Positions 1-6,220 of a stretch of DNA of 6,329 nt are shown here, piece by piece (the first letter of the stretch is position 1; every line of letters starts with the position of its first letter). The DNA lies in the NCBI GenBank assembly GCA_045605365.1, contig JAZUPV010000025.1, positions 1 to 6,329 on the forward strand, in the 5' to 3' direction. The stretch is from CAKVLS01 sp045605365 (GTDB lineage Bacteria > Bacillota > Clostridia > Christensenellales > UBA1242). The notes beneath the pieces are model-generated. The model searched no databases. It was not told where the DNA came from and saw only the letters and a list, made by a program, of their open reading frames with translations. A program made the position numbers and the translations under genes.

Positions 1-636
<636 letters not shown>

Positions 637-953
637 TACCATAGGTTATCTCTAACCTATGTGATATCATCAGAAATTGAATATAAAGTCTATGTTATTT
701 GTCTTGACTAATTTGTCTTGTTAATTTTGACTCAGCGTAATTGTTCGCATTCAAAACAGTTGTTTTGAAAATTGAAAATACATATTACACCTAAACTTAA
801 CTTAATAAGTTTATTCATTCTCGTTGTTTGGTTATTGTTTGAAACAATAATACTCGATATTTGTCTTCTCTAATCTATCAAATATGCAGTTGTCAATGTG
901 CTATTTATAAATGACATCAGTCATTGTTGCGTCACCGCTCTTTCGCTGTGACG
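637..953 (-). other. Structured leader of the 23S rRNA transcript
   Basis: About 317 bases lie between the predicted transcription start and the mature 23S end. I found no tRNA and no 16S 3' end (no anti-SD GGATCACCTCC) here. The leader instead carries several inverted repeats. These are 930-953 (6 bp plus an inner GC pair, at the predicted RNA 5' end), 911-924 (5 bp), 832-850 (TTATTGTTT/AAACAATAA around one base), 792-813 (8 bp, loop 6), 750-769 (8 bp, loop 4) and 640-661 (listed separately). The nine-base word AAGACAAAT occurs three times in the sense strand (859-867, 711-719, 697-705). The probable role is in rRNA processing or antitermination, as known for other pre-rRNA leaders. That role is inferred; only the repeats are seen directly. 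Confidence 0.6.
640..661 (-). repeat. Perfect 9-bp inverted repeat just upstream of the 23S 5' end
   Basis: CATAGGTTA at 640-648 and TAACCTATG at 653-661 are exact complements separated by four bases. The hairpin ends about four bases before the mature 23S 5' end, so it would stand beside the site where the precursor is cut. In most bacteria the flank of 23S pairs with the 3' flank to form the RNase III stem. A local self-hairpin here may compete with that stem or replace part of it. The 3' flank is outside the window, so this cannot be tested here. Confidence 0.6.
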
Positions 954-958
954 GTGTT

Positions 959-1028
959 AGAATACCATAACTAAATTGCGGTGTCAACAACTTTTTTTAT
1001 TTTTTTTTACTTTTTTTTTAAATTTTTT
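959..1028 (-). promoter_or_regulatory. Strong promoter of the 23S rRNA gene, with A-tract UP-like element
   Basis: On the minus strand the -35 box TTGACA (982-987) is a perfect consensus. It is followed by a 17-base spacer and the -10 box TATTCT (959-964, 4 of 6 with the key T1, A2 and T6 present). Transcription should start near 952. Immediately upstream of the -35 box (988-1028) the minus strand carries long A-runs separated by single T or G bases. This resembles the UP elements that boost rRNA promoters through the RNA polymerase alpha subunit. Position, orientation and quality all point to this driving the 23S gene on its own. Confidence 0.75.
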
Positions 1029-1312
1029 GCCAAATACTGAACATCACGCCGTGTGTTTGTAAAATGCCTACCTTATAAGCCCCTAAAATAGGGCTTTATA
1101 GCGATTTTGACTAAAATCAACTTTTTTAAAAATATTTTTGAAAAACAGTTAAAATCCTACTTTTTAGGACTTTTTTGATAAAAAGATGTTAATTTCTTTA
1201 TAATTGATAACAATACTTAATAATATGTTTCTACGACATATATCTATCTAAAACATTAAATATTAACCCTACACCCCACTATATATGTATCGTTAACAAC
1301 TAAAACCCAAAT
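1029..1312. other. AT-rich intergenic region, no gene seen
   Basis: This stretch separates the terminator of the two-gene operon from the 23S promoter. No reading frame with a ribosome binding site was found on either strand. It holds three small inverted repeats: 1077-1096 (AAGCCC/GGGCTT, loop 8), 1103-1118 (GATTTT/AAAATC, loop 4) and 1155-1169 (TCCTA/TAGGA, loop 5). The last two are followed by T-runs on the plus strand (1121-1126, 1171-1176) and resemble weak plus-strand terminators, although no plus-strand gene precedes them. I see nothing else I can name. Confidence 0.5.
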
Positions 1313-1341
1313 AAAAAAGACCCGAGCGAATCGAGTCTTTT
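1313..1341 (-). terminator. Intrinsic terminator of the HTH-membrane protein operon
   Basis: On the minus strand the hairpin GACTCGA / TCGGGTC (one T-G wobble, loop TTCGC) is extended by flanking A/T pairs and followed by six T residues. It lies about 40 bases after the stop codon of the last operon gene. The wobble pair exists only in the minus-strand RNA; the plus-strand version has a C-A mismatch. This fits its use for minus-strand transcription. Confidence 0.85.
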
Positions 1342-1380
1342 ATATATATTATTATATATTATATTGTAATACTATACATA

Positions 1381-2214
1381 TTATATGTTTTTGATGCCAA
1401 GTTTTGCATAAGAAGGTGTATTGATATCAAAATCATATTCTGTACCAGAACTTTTGATGGTAAGTTCTGAGAAGTAATTATCTTTGAAAGATAATACATT
1501 GCCTTGGTCGTCTGTTAATTGATAATCTGTATAACCATAACCTAAACCAAAGATATTGTAATCTGCCATAGCTTTAGCTGTAGCAATGCTACCTGTAAAG
1601 CCAAGGGCTTCTAGATAATCTTTATAAACTGTTCCACCAACTTCAAGATAAGTTTTTGTAGATAGTTCTTGAGAAGTTACTTCCCATTTTCCATCTGAAA
1701 GAGTATTGGTTATTTTGATATAGTCGGTAGATGTTTTTACATAGTCAGCTATTGCTGCGTCTGTAGCATCAGCCATACCAGTAATGTTTGCTTTGATAAA
1801 GTCTTTGTCTTGGACACTTAATCTTCTAACAACAGTTACTGTTGCTGTGGTTGCTGTTTTTTGTGTAGTTATCTTTTTTGAAATAAGACCTTTGTCAAAG
1901 ACAATGTCTGTGATGTGTGTTGTGCCAGATTCTTTATAAGTTATAGTAAGAGTATCTACTTTTGCGACGATATTGGCGTTGTAATAAGCAACTGCCTTGT
2001 CAACAGATACATCAACTAGCTTGGTAGGTTGAGCAAAACTAAAGATGATAACTGTAGCAAATACAGATAAAATCAAAACTGCAAGAACAACGTTTAGTAT
2101 GCGTTTGCCAAAGTGGTCAAGGACTACTATCTTTTTTGCACGACGTGCAGGTGCTTGTTCTTGTGGTTGTACGTTTTGTTCTACTGGTTGTGTATTATTA
2201 TTTTCTTGAGCCAT
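1381..2214 (-). CDS. Hypothetical single-pass membrane protein, second gene of HTH operon
   Basis: The protein has 277 residues and I do not recognise its family. It begins with a cytoplasmic tail rich in Q, N and P (residues 2-22) and a basic patch (RRAKK, 24-28). One hydrophobic segment follows at about 39-61. The remaining roughly 215 residues contain many T, S, V and D and look like a soluble, beta-rich domain on the outer face. The N-in topology is predicted from the basic residues before the membrane segment. No cysteines, lipobox or catalytic motif stand out. Its ATG overlaps the stop codon of the upstream gene by one base (TAATG), and the ribosome binding site lies inside that gene, so the two proteins are almost certainly made together. 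A role as the external or sensing partner of the HTH-membrane protein is inferred from this coupling only. Confidence 0.9.
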   Translation of the reverse strand: MAQENNNTQPVEQNVQPQEQAPARRAKKIVVLDHFGKRILNVVLAVLILSVFATVIIFSFAQPTKLVDVSVDKAVAYYNANIVAKVDTLTITYKESGTTHITDIVFDKGLISKKITTQKTATTATVTVVRRLSVQDKDFIKANITGMADATDAAIADYVKTSTDYIKITNTLSDGKWEVTSQELSTKTYLEVGGTVYKDYLEALGFTGSIATAKAMADYNIFGLGYGYTDYQLTDDQGNVLSFKDNYFSELTIKSSGTEYDFDINTPSYAKLGIKNI

Positions 2215-3914
2215 TAGTTTTGTCCTCCTTTGTTATCAGTATCATTGTTAGTACTAGTAGCTTGAGGAGCACTAGGCGCTACAGGTGTAGGAGCTGGTCC
2301 CGGTTGAACAGGAGTTGTAGGTTGAGTAGGCTGTACAGATTGTGCGCTAGGATTTGGTTGAAGTGTTGGCCCTTGTACATTTTGAGCTGTATCTGCTTGT
2401 TGGGTAAGATTTTGCTCTTGAGTATCTTGTTGTGGTTGCTCTACGCCTTTTGCCTTTTTATTTTGTTTTGGTTGTTTTTCTTTCGGTTGTTTGCTAGGTT
2501 TTTTGCTTTGTTTTCTTTCTTTGGCTTGTTCGTCAAGTTTAACTTCGCTAAAACCAGTAACTTCTTTTGTTTCTGCACCACGATAAGCAAAGTGAACTTT
2601 GATATTGACAGAAACTCTAATAACTACAAATATACTTATTGCGGTCAAAATTGGTACTACATAGTATTGTGCTGCAGCTACCCTTGCATCTGCATTGGCA
2701 ATAAGACCTAAGATAACTGTTGCAAAAGATAATACATAAGTTAATATGCCAGCAACAATATTGCCGATATTAAGCATTTTTGTATCTTGAGCTTGTTCTG
2801 CTTTGATATCGCCTTTGTGATATTGTTGTTTTAGTTGACGAGAAATGATAATGTCAACAATTTGTGTGTATAGATATAAGGCAAAGCTTGCACCTAAAAC
2901 TATTGTAGCTGCAAGGCCTGTATTAACGTGATTGAATATAGCTATAAAGCCATCAGAGAAGTCTTTTATAAAACCACTCTTAACGCCGATTAACCCTATA
3001 ACGCCACCGTCCATCATAAGCTGAAGAACTACTGCCGCAAGAGCTATTATACCAAGAGCCAAACCAATTATGGCAAATGTTAGTAGACATTTTCTTGCGC
3101 CGTCTGAACGTAGACGATATTTGCTAAACTTCATAACATAGTTGTATGTGATAGAGCTTGGCTTTGCAGGTCGGATTGTTAGTAGGGCTATAAATGAACT
3201 TAAGAACATAACCGCTGCGATACCAGCTTGAACAAGTTCTAGCATTTTGAATGGTTGACCCTTTAAAACAAGGTTAGCTGCAACAAGCCCAGCTATGATT
3301 AGCGGCATAGCAAGATAGAACAACTTCATACGAGTAGCCATCTTCTTTGGGAAGAACTCGTTGTGCTCTACTACTTTAAAGTTGAACTTGATAGCAATGA
3401 TAACAAATATCAAACTAAACAATAGCGCACACGCAACTAATACTGTTGTGATAAGATTGTCCTTGTCAATAAACTGTGCAAAAGCTGAACTTGGTGTTTG
3501 TATAAAGAAAGGTGCAAACAAAGACACCATCAATGCAAACGCCATAAATATAGCTAAGTTAAAAAAGAATGGTTTGTAATAATAAGAACCGTCTGGTATA
3601 ACAAAACTTAGCTTAGCGTCAGTTGCTTGGTTGAAGTTTGCTTCTTCTTGAGCTTTTCTTATAGCTTCGGCTTTTTTTGCTTTTACGTCCTTGGCGTTGT
3701 ATTGTTGAATAAAACTCTCAGAGAACAATTCTGTAGGGCTAGATACTTTGTAAATTGCACAGATAGACATAACCTTGTCTATAGTTGGCAATAACAGACC
3801 AGTCTCCCACGCATTGTAATCTTGCACGTTGATATCCAATTTTTTTGCAACGGCACCTGGAGTAAACTTATGATGTTCTCTTAAAAACTTTATGTTGTCA
3901 CCTATAGTACTCAT
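2214..3914 (-). CDS. Membrane-anchored XRE-family HTH protein with Q/P/K-rich C-terminal tail
   Basis: The protein has 566 residues in three parts. Residues 4-64 match the XRE/Cro helix-turn-helix pattern (IKFLREHHKFTPGAVAKKL, a WE-T-G-LLPTIDKV block at 36-48, then a hydrophobic helix ending in ELF). The recognition region is about 19-39. A charged, probably helical linker (74-92) leads to about eight membrane segments near 115-138, 154-177, 197-217, 224-247, 276-300, 330-357, 380-405 and 417-438. With eight segments both ends lie in the cytoplasm, where the HTH can reach DNA. The tail (about 445-566) is low complexity: first K/Q/P-rich, then Q/T/P-rich with PTQPTTPVQPGPAPTP. XRE proteins fused to membrane regions are known in Firmicutes, but I cannot assign this one to a characterised regulator. 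Start: ATG with AAGGAG five to six bases upstream. It is the first gene of an operon with the single-pass protein. The DNA target and signal are unknown. Confidence 0.9.
   Translation of the reverse strand: MSTIGDNIKFLREHHKFTPGAVAKKLDINVQDYNAWETGLLLPTIDKVMSICAIYKVSSPTELFSESFIQQYNAKDVKAKKAEAIRKAQEEANFNQATDAKLSFVIPDGSYYYKPFFFNLAIFMAFALMVSLFAPFFIQTPSSAFAQFIDKDNLITTVLVACALLFSLIFVIIAIKFNFKVVEHNEFFPKKMATRMKLFYLAMPLIIAGLVAANLVLKGQPFKMLELVQAGIAAVMFLSSFIALLTIRPAKPSSITYNYVMKFSKYRLRSDGARKCLLTFAIIGLALGIIALAAVVLQLMMDGGVIGLIGVKSGFIKDFSDGFIAIFNHVNTGLAATIVLGASFALYLYTQIVDIIISRQLKQQYHKGDIKAEQAQDTKMLNIGNIVAGILTYVLSFATVILGLIANADARVAAAQYYVVPILTAISIFVVIRVSVNIKVHFAYRGAETKEVTGFSEVKLDEQAKERKQSKKPSKQPKEKQPKQNKKAKGVEQPQQDTQEQNLTQQADTAQNVQGPTLQPNPSAQSVQPTQPTTPVQPGPAPTPVAPSAPQATSTNNDTDNKGGQN
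2223..2231 (-). promoter_or_regulatory. Ribosome binding site inside the upstream coding sequence
   Basis: The minus strand reads AAAGGAGGA, a near-perfect Shine-Dalgarno sequence, eight bases before the ATG at 2214. The same bases encode Lys-Gly-Gly close to the C terminus of the HTH-membrane protein. Together with the TAATG stop/start overlap this indicates translational coupling, and it fixes the start codon of the downstream gene. Confidence 0.9.
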
Positions 3915-3940
3915 AAATTCTCCTTAATATATAATAATAA

Positions 3941-3989
3941 ATTATACTACTTATACCGCTATTATACTATCAGTTGCAAGATTTGGCAA
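3941..3989 (-). promoter_or_regulatory. Promoter of the HTH-membrane operon, with a repeated TAGTATAAT motif
   Basis: On the minus strand TTGCCA (3984-3989, 5 of 6 consensus), a 17-base spacer and TATAAT (3961-3966, perfect) form a strong promoter. The predicted start is near 3954, giving a leader of about 40 bases before the ATG at 3914, with AAGGAG at 3921-3926. The nine-base word TAGTATAAT covering the -10 box (3961-3969) recurs exactly 20 bases downstream (3941-3949), that is, two helical turns away. The second copy has no good -35 box. It could be an operator for the HTH protein itself or only chance in AT-rich DNA. Confidence 0.75.
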
Positions 3990-4299
3990 ACAAAAACGCA
4001 AATAAATTATCGGCATATATAGGCTATTTTTGAGTGATAAAGCGGACATAGATTATAAATTTTTGACCAAAAAACGTTGTTATACGACCCACTAGTCGCA
4101 AATTTAGATAAACATCTTGTCAAAAATTTTGAAAAAACTTTACAAGCTTTTTTAATTTGAAATGTTAATTTTTTGTGTAGTTTTGCTTGTCGACCAAGCG
4201 GTCGACGGCGTTTTTTATCAAAAACCATACGGTCGAAAGGGTGTTTTTGGTGATTTTTATAAAAAACCAGCATAAAAGCAATCTCGCAAAAGACAAACA
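3990..4299. other. Intergenic region with a plus-strand terminator-like hairpin; possible small RNA
   Basis: About 310 bases lie between the phosphoglucomutase terminator and the promoter of the HTH operon. A minus-strand open frame fills most of it (4007-4300), but it begins at a TTG at the base of a terminator, has no ribosome binding site, and its product is unusually rich in K, F and C, so I do not call it a gene. On the plus strand GTCGACC (4189-4195) and GGTCGAC (4200-4206) form a perfect 7-bp stem, extendable by two T-G pairs, followed by six T at 4211-4216. A candidate plus-strand promoter TTGAGT-18-TATAAA lies at 4030-4059. A plus-strand RNA of about 150 bases is therefore possible but unproven. 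Confidence 0.35.
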
Positions 4300-4327
4300 A
4301 AAAATGCGACTTTGTGGTCGCATTTTT
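4300..4327 (-). terminator. Intrinsic terminator of the phosphoglucomutase gene
   Basis: AAAAATGCGAC (4300-4310) and GTCGCATTTTT (4317-4327) are exact complements around a six-base loop, giving an 11-bp stem. On the minus strand the stem ends in a T-run (TTTTTTGTTTG). It starts only three bases after the phosphoglucomutase stop codon, so the gene is transcribed separately from the HTH operon. The A/T arms are symmetrical, so some activity on the plus strand is also possible. Confidence 0.9.
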
Positions 4328-4330
4328 GTA

Positions 4331-5989
4331 TTATTGCATATAATTTTTTAAGAAAGTTTGTATTGTAGAAATGTCTTGAGTGTTGACACTTGGAGTTTTG
4401 TTAACGGTAATATAAGTTTTGATAAGTGGTTCTGTGCCAGAAGGTCTTATTATCAAACTACCGCCGTTGCTTAAAGAATAGACAATCATATTTGCTTTTG
4501 GCAAGTCGTAGATTGTTTGAGTTAGATAGTCTACACTATCAACAACAGATAGGTCACCGATATTGCAGATAGGTTTTTGTCTTAGTTCGCTTAAAAGTTC
4601 TTTCATACGTTTGTTGCCAGATGCACCTGCAAATTCATAAGTATTGACAACGTGTTTGTAATAACCATACTTGTCATATAATTGGTTAAGTTTGTCTATC
4701 AAACTTAGTCCTTGATGTTTGTAGTAAGAAGCCATCTCACAAATTAGCATACAAGCTAGCACTGCGTCTTTGTCTCTAACATAACTACCAGCAAGATAGC
4801 CATAGCTTTCTTCAAAACCAAACAAGAAGTTGTTTTCTTGATTTTGTTTTTCTAAGTTGTAGATATAGTTGCCGATATATTTAAAACCAGTCAAAACATT
4901 TACACAACTAATACCATAGTCGCTAGCGATTTTTTCTGCTAGTGATGTTGACACTAAAGACTTGATAATAACTTGGTCTTGTGTTAGCTGACCTTTTAAT
5001 TGTTTGTTAGACAGGATATATTCTGTAAGAAGCGCACCGACTTCGTTACCAGTAAATAGTCTATACTCGCCATCTGTATTTAACACTGCTATACCCACTC
5101 TATCACAGTCTGGGTCTGTAGCAAGTACCATATCAGCACCAACAAGTTTTGCATCACGTATAGCAAGAGATAGAGCTTCGGCTTTTTCTGGGTTTGGCTT
5201 TGGACAAGTTGTAAAGTTGCCATTAGGATAACTTTGCTCTTTAACTAAGTCTACTTTTAAACCGCACTCGTTAAGTATAGCTGGTACTAGTTTGTAACCT
5301 GTACCGTTAAGTGCTGTGTATACAACATTTAGGTCTTTCATTGGATTTAGACTTTGTTTTTTTACACAAGATAGGTATTGTTTGATAATTTCTTCGTCGA
5401 TATACTCTACCAAGCCTTGTTTTTTGTAAAAGTCTAGGCTTTTTGTTTTTATATCAAATGGATTAACAGTTTCAACGTATTTTGATATCTCGTTAGAAGG
5501 GTCTTCTAATAGTTGTGCTCCATCAGCACTATATACTTTATAACCATTGTATATTTTTGGGTTGTGGCTAGCAGTAATCATAACACCTAGTCCGCAACCA
5601 TAATATCTTGTCATATAAGAACAAAATGGCGTTGGCATACAGTCATCTACTAGATATGTCTTGATACCTTGGCTATTAAGCACTTTTGAAGTTGTCTCTG
5701 CAAACAACTTTGACTTGATACGGCTGTCATAACTGATAGCTACTTTGTCAAGATTGTGGGCTTTCATATACATACTAACGCCCATTGTTGTACGCATAAT
5801 AGTATAAATGTTTAGGCAGTTTGTACCGACGCCGATTGTACCACGCAAACCTGCAGTACCAAACTCTAAATCTTTATAAAAAGCGTTTTCGATTTTTTGT
5901 GGGTCATCTTTCATCGCTTGTAATTGACGTTGCAAAGATGCGTCTTTGACGTTGTTTACCCAGAAATTATAAGTTGTTAAATAATCCAT
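4331..5989 (-). CDS. pgcA: Phosphoglucomutase/phosphomannomutase (PgcA/PGM2 type)
   Basis: This complete 552-residue enzyme belongs to the alpha-D-phosphohexomutase superfamily. Family members interconvert glucose 1-phosphate and glucose 6-phosphate (some also use mannose or pentose phosphates) in the cytoplasm, linking glycolysis to UDP-sugar and cell-envelope synthesis. All hallmark motifs are visible. These are FGTAGLRG near 43-50, the catalytic loop TASHNP with phospho-Ser141, the Mg-binding DPDCDR at 292-297, LTGFKYIGN at 366-374, the sugar-specificity loop GFEESYGYLAG at 391-401, and the phosphate-binding loop RPSGTEPLIKTY at 515-526. The GFEES(Y)GY form and the length are typical of Bacillus PgcA and animal PGM2, not of the shorter GlmM or ManB enzymes. 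The ATG is preceded by AGGAG seven to eight bases upstream. It stands alone between two terminators. The family is certain; the preferred substrate is not decided by sequence alone. Confidence 0.96.
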   Translation of the reverse strand: MDYLTTYNFWVNNVKDASLQRQLQAMKDDPQKIENAFYKDLEFGTAGLRGTIGVGTNCLNIYTIMRTTMGVSMYMKAHNLDKVAISYDSRIKSKLFAETTSKVLNSQGIKTYLVDDCMPTPFCSYMTRYYGCGLGVMITASHNPKIYNGYKVYSADGAQLLEDPSNEISKYVETVNPFDIKTKSLDFYKKQGLVEYIDEEIIKQYLSCVKKQSLNPMKDLNVVYTALNGTGYKLVPAILNECGLKVDLVKEQSYPNGNFTTCPKPNPEKAEALSLAIRDAKLVGADMVLATDPDCDRVGIAVLNTDGEYRLFTGNEVGALLTEYILSNKQLKGQLTQDQVIIKSLVSTSLAEKIASDYGISCVNVLTGFKYIGNYIYNLEKQNQENNFLFGFEESYGYLAGSYVRDKDAVLACMLICEMASYYKHQGLSLIDKLNQLYDKYGYYKHVVNTYEFAGASGNKRMKELLSELRQKPICNIGDLSVVDSVDYLTQTIYDLPKANMIVYSLSNGGSLIIRPSGTEPLIKTYITVNKTPSVNTQDISTIQTFLKNYMQ

Positions 5990-6007
5990 AATTTTTCTCC
6001 TAAAATT

Positions 6008-6013
6008 ATTATA
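6008..6013 (-). promoter_or_regulatory. Probable -10 box just before the phosphoglucomutase gene
   Basis: A perfect TATAAT lies 18 bases before the ATG, within TAGTATAAT, the same nine-base word found at the HTH operon promoter. No acceptable -35 box is seen 16-18 bases upstream (the 17-base position reads TAGGAG). If used, transcription would start near 6001, within the ribosome binding site (5996-6001), giving an almost leaderless mRNA. The gene may instead depend on readthrough from the peptide promoter at 6186-6213. Confidence 0.4.
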
Positions 6014-6046
6014 CTAAACTTATTAAAAATCTCCTACAAAATAAAC

Positions 6047-6078
6047 AAAAAAATCTCGCAAATATTTGCGAGATTTTT
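6047..6078 (-). terminator. Palindromic terminator between the small peptide gene and phosphoglucomutase
   Basis: Bases 6049-6063 and 6064-6078 are exact complements, making a 30-base perfect palindrome with core ATCTCGCAAATATTTGCGAG. On the minus strand it ends in seven T residues; on the plus strand in five. It lies about 20 bases after the peptide stop codon and about 58 bases before the phosphoglucomutase start, so it terminates the peptide transcript. It could act in both directions, or partially, as an attenuator. Confidence 0.88.
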
Positions 6079-6097
6079 AATTAAGCTTATTTATAAT

Positions 6098-6160
6098 TTA
6101 TACAATTTTAAAACAGAACATAATGATATAAGCCATAAGCATTATTCCAAAAAATTCCAT
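6098..6160 (-). CDS. Tiny hydrophobic membrane peptide (20 residues), unrecognised
   Basis: The open frame has 20 codons plus TAA, starting MEFFGIMLMAYI and ending in CFKIV. Apart from Glu2 and Lys18 nearly every residue is hydrophobic or aromatic, enough for a single membrane-spanning helix. The case for translation is the context. AAGGAGAT (6167-6174) lies eight bases before the ATG, an extended -10 promoter ends about 25 bases before the ATG, and a strong terminator follows about 20 bases after the stop. It is too short for routine gene prediction. It could be a small subunit of a membrane complex (KdpF and CydX are known examples of that size class), a type I toxin-like peptide, or a leader peptide for phosphoglucomutase. 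I recognise no specific family. Confidence 0.65.
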   Translation of the reverse strand: MEFFGIMLMAYIIMFCFKIV

Positions 6161-6185
6161 ATTCTTATCTCCTTACGCTAAGACA

Positions 6186-6213
6186 ATTATAGCATAAGAC
6201 AACAAAAAGTCAA
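6186..6213 (-). promoter_or_regulatory. Extended -10 promoter of the small peptide gene
   Basis: On the minus strand TTGACT (6208-6213, 5 of 6) is followed by a 16-base spacer and a perfect TATAAT (6186-6191). A TG one base upstream of the -10 box gives TGCTATAAT, an extended -10. The predicted start is near 6179, a few bases before the ribosome binding site. The -35 box begins only seven bases after the stop codon of the upstream gene. It is one of the two best promoters in the window. Confidence 0.82.
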
Positions 6214-6220
6214 TAGTGGA

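Noticed and set aside
760..782. BoxA-like antitermination element (TGTTTTGAAAATTGAAAATAC)
   Set aside because: It resembles the Gram-positive rRNA boxA region but lies on the plus strand, opposite to 23S transcription, and overlaps an inverted repeat.
868..896. Second TTGACA (891-896) as a tandem rRNA promoter
   Set aside because: The -35 box is perfect, but at 16-18 base spacing the -10 candidates are poor (TTAGAG at 17). A P2 promoter cannot be excluded but is not supported.
637..953. tRNA genes in the spacer before 23S
   Set aside because: No cloverleaf or T-arm GTTCGA signature was seen on either strand.
2136..2711. Plus-strand open frame of 191 codons
   Set aside because: Antisense shadow of the low-complexity tail of the HTH-membrane protein; composition is dominated by L, F, C, S and R, with no ribosome binding site.
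3361..3579. Plus-strand open frame of 72 codons
   Set aside because: Antisense to the membrane region of the HTH protein, no ribosome binding site or promoter.
4007..4300. Minus-strand open frame of 97 codons between the phosphoglucomutase terminator and the HTH operon
   Set aside because: TTG start at the foot of a terminator, no ribosome binding site, no promoter, odd K/F/C-rich composition; it reads through a palindrome. It could be part of a dispersed intergenic repeat, which a self-search of the genome would show.
5004..5231. Plus-strand open frame of 75 codons
   Set aside because: Antisense to the phosphoglucomutase gene, including its conserved DPDCDR region; no expression signals.
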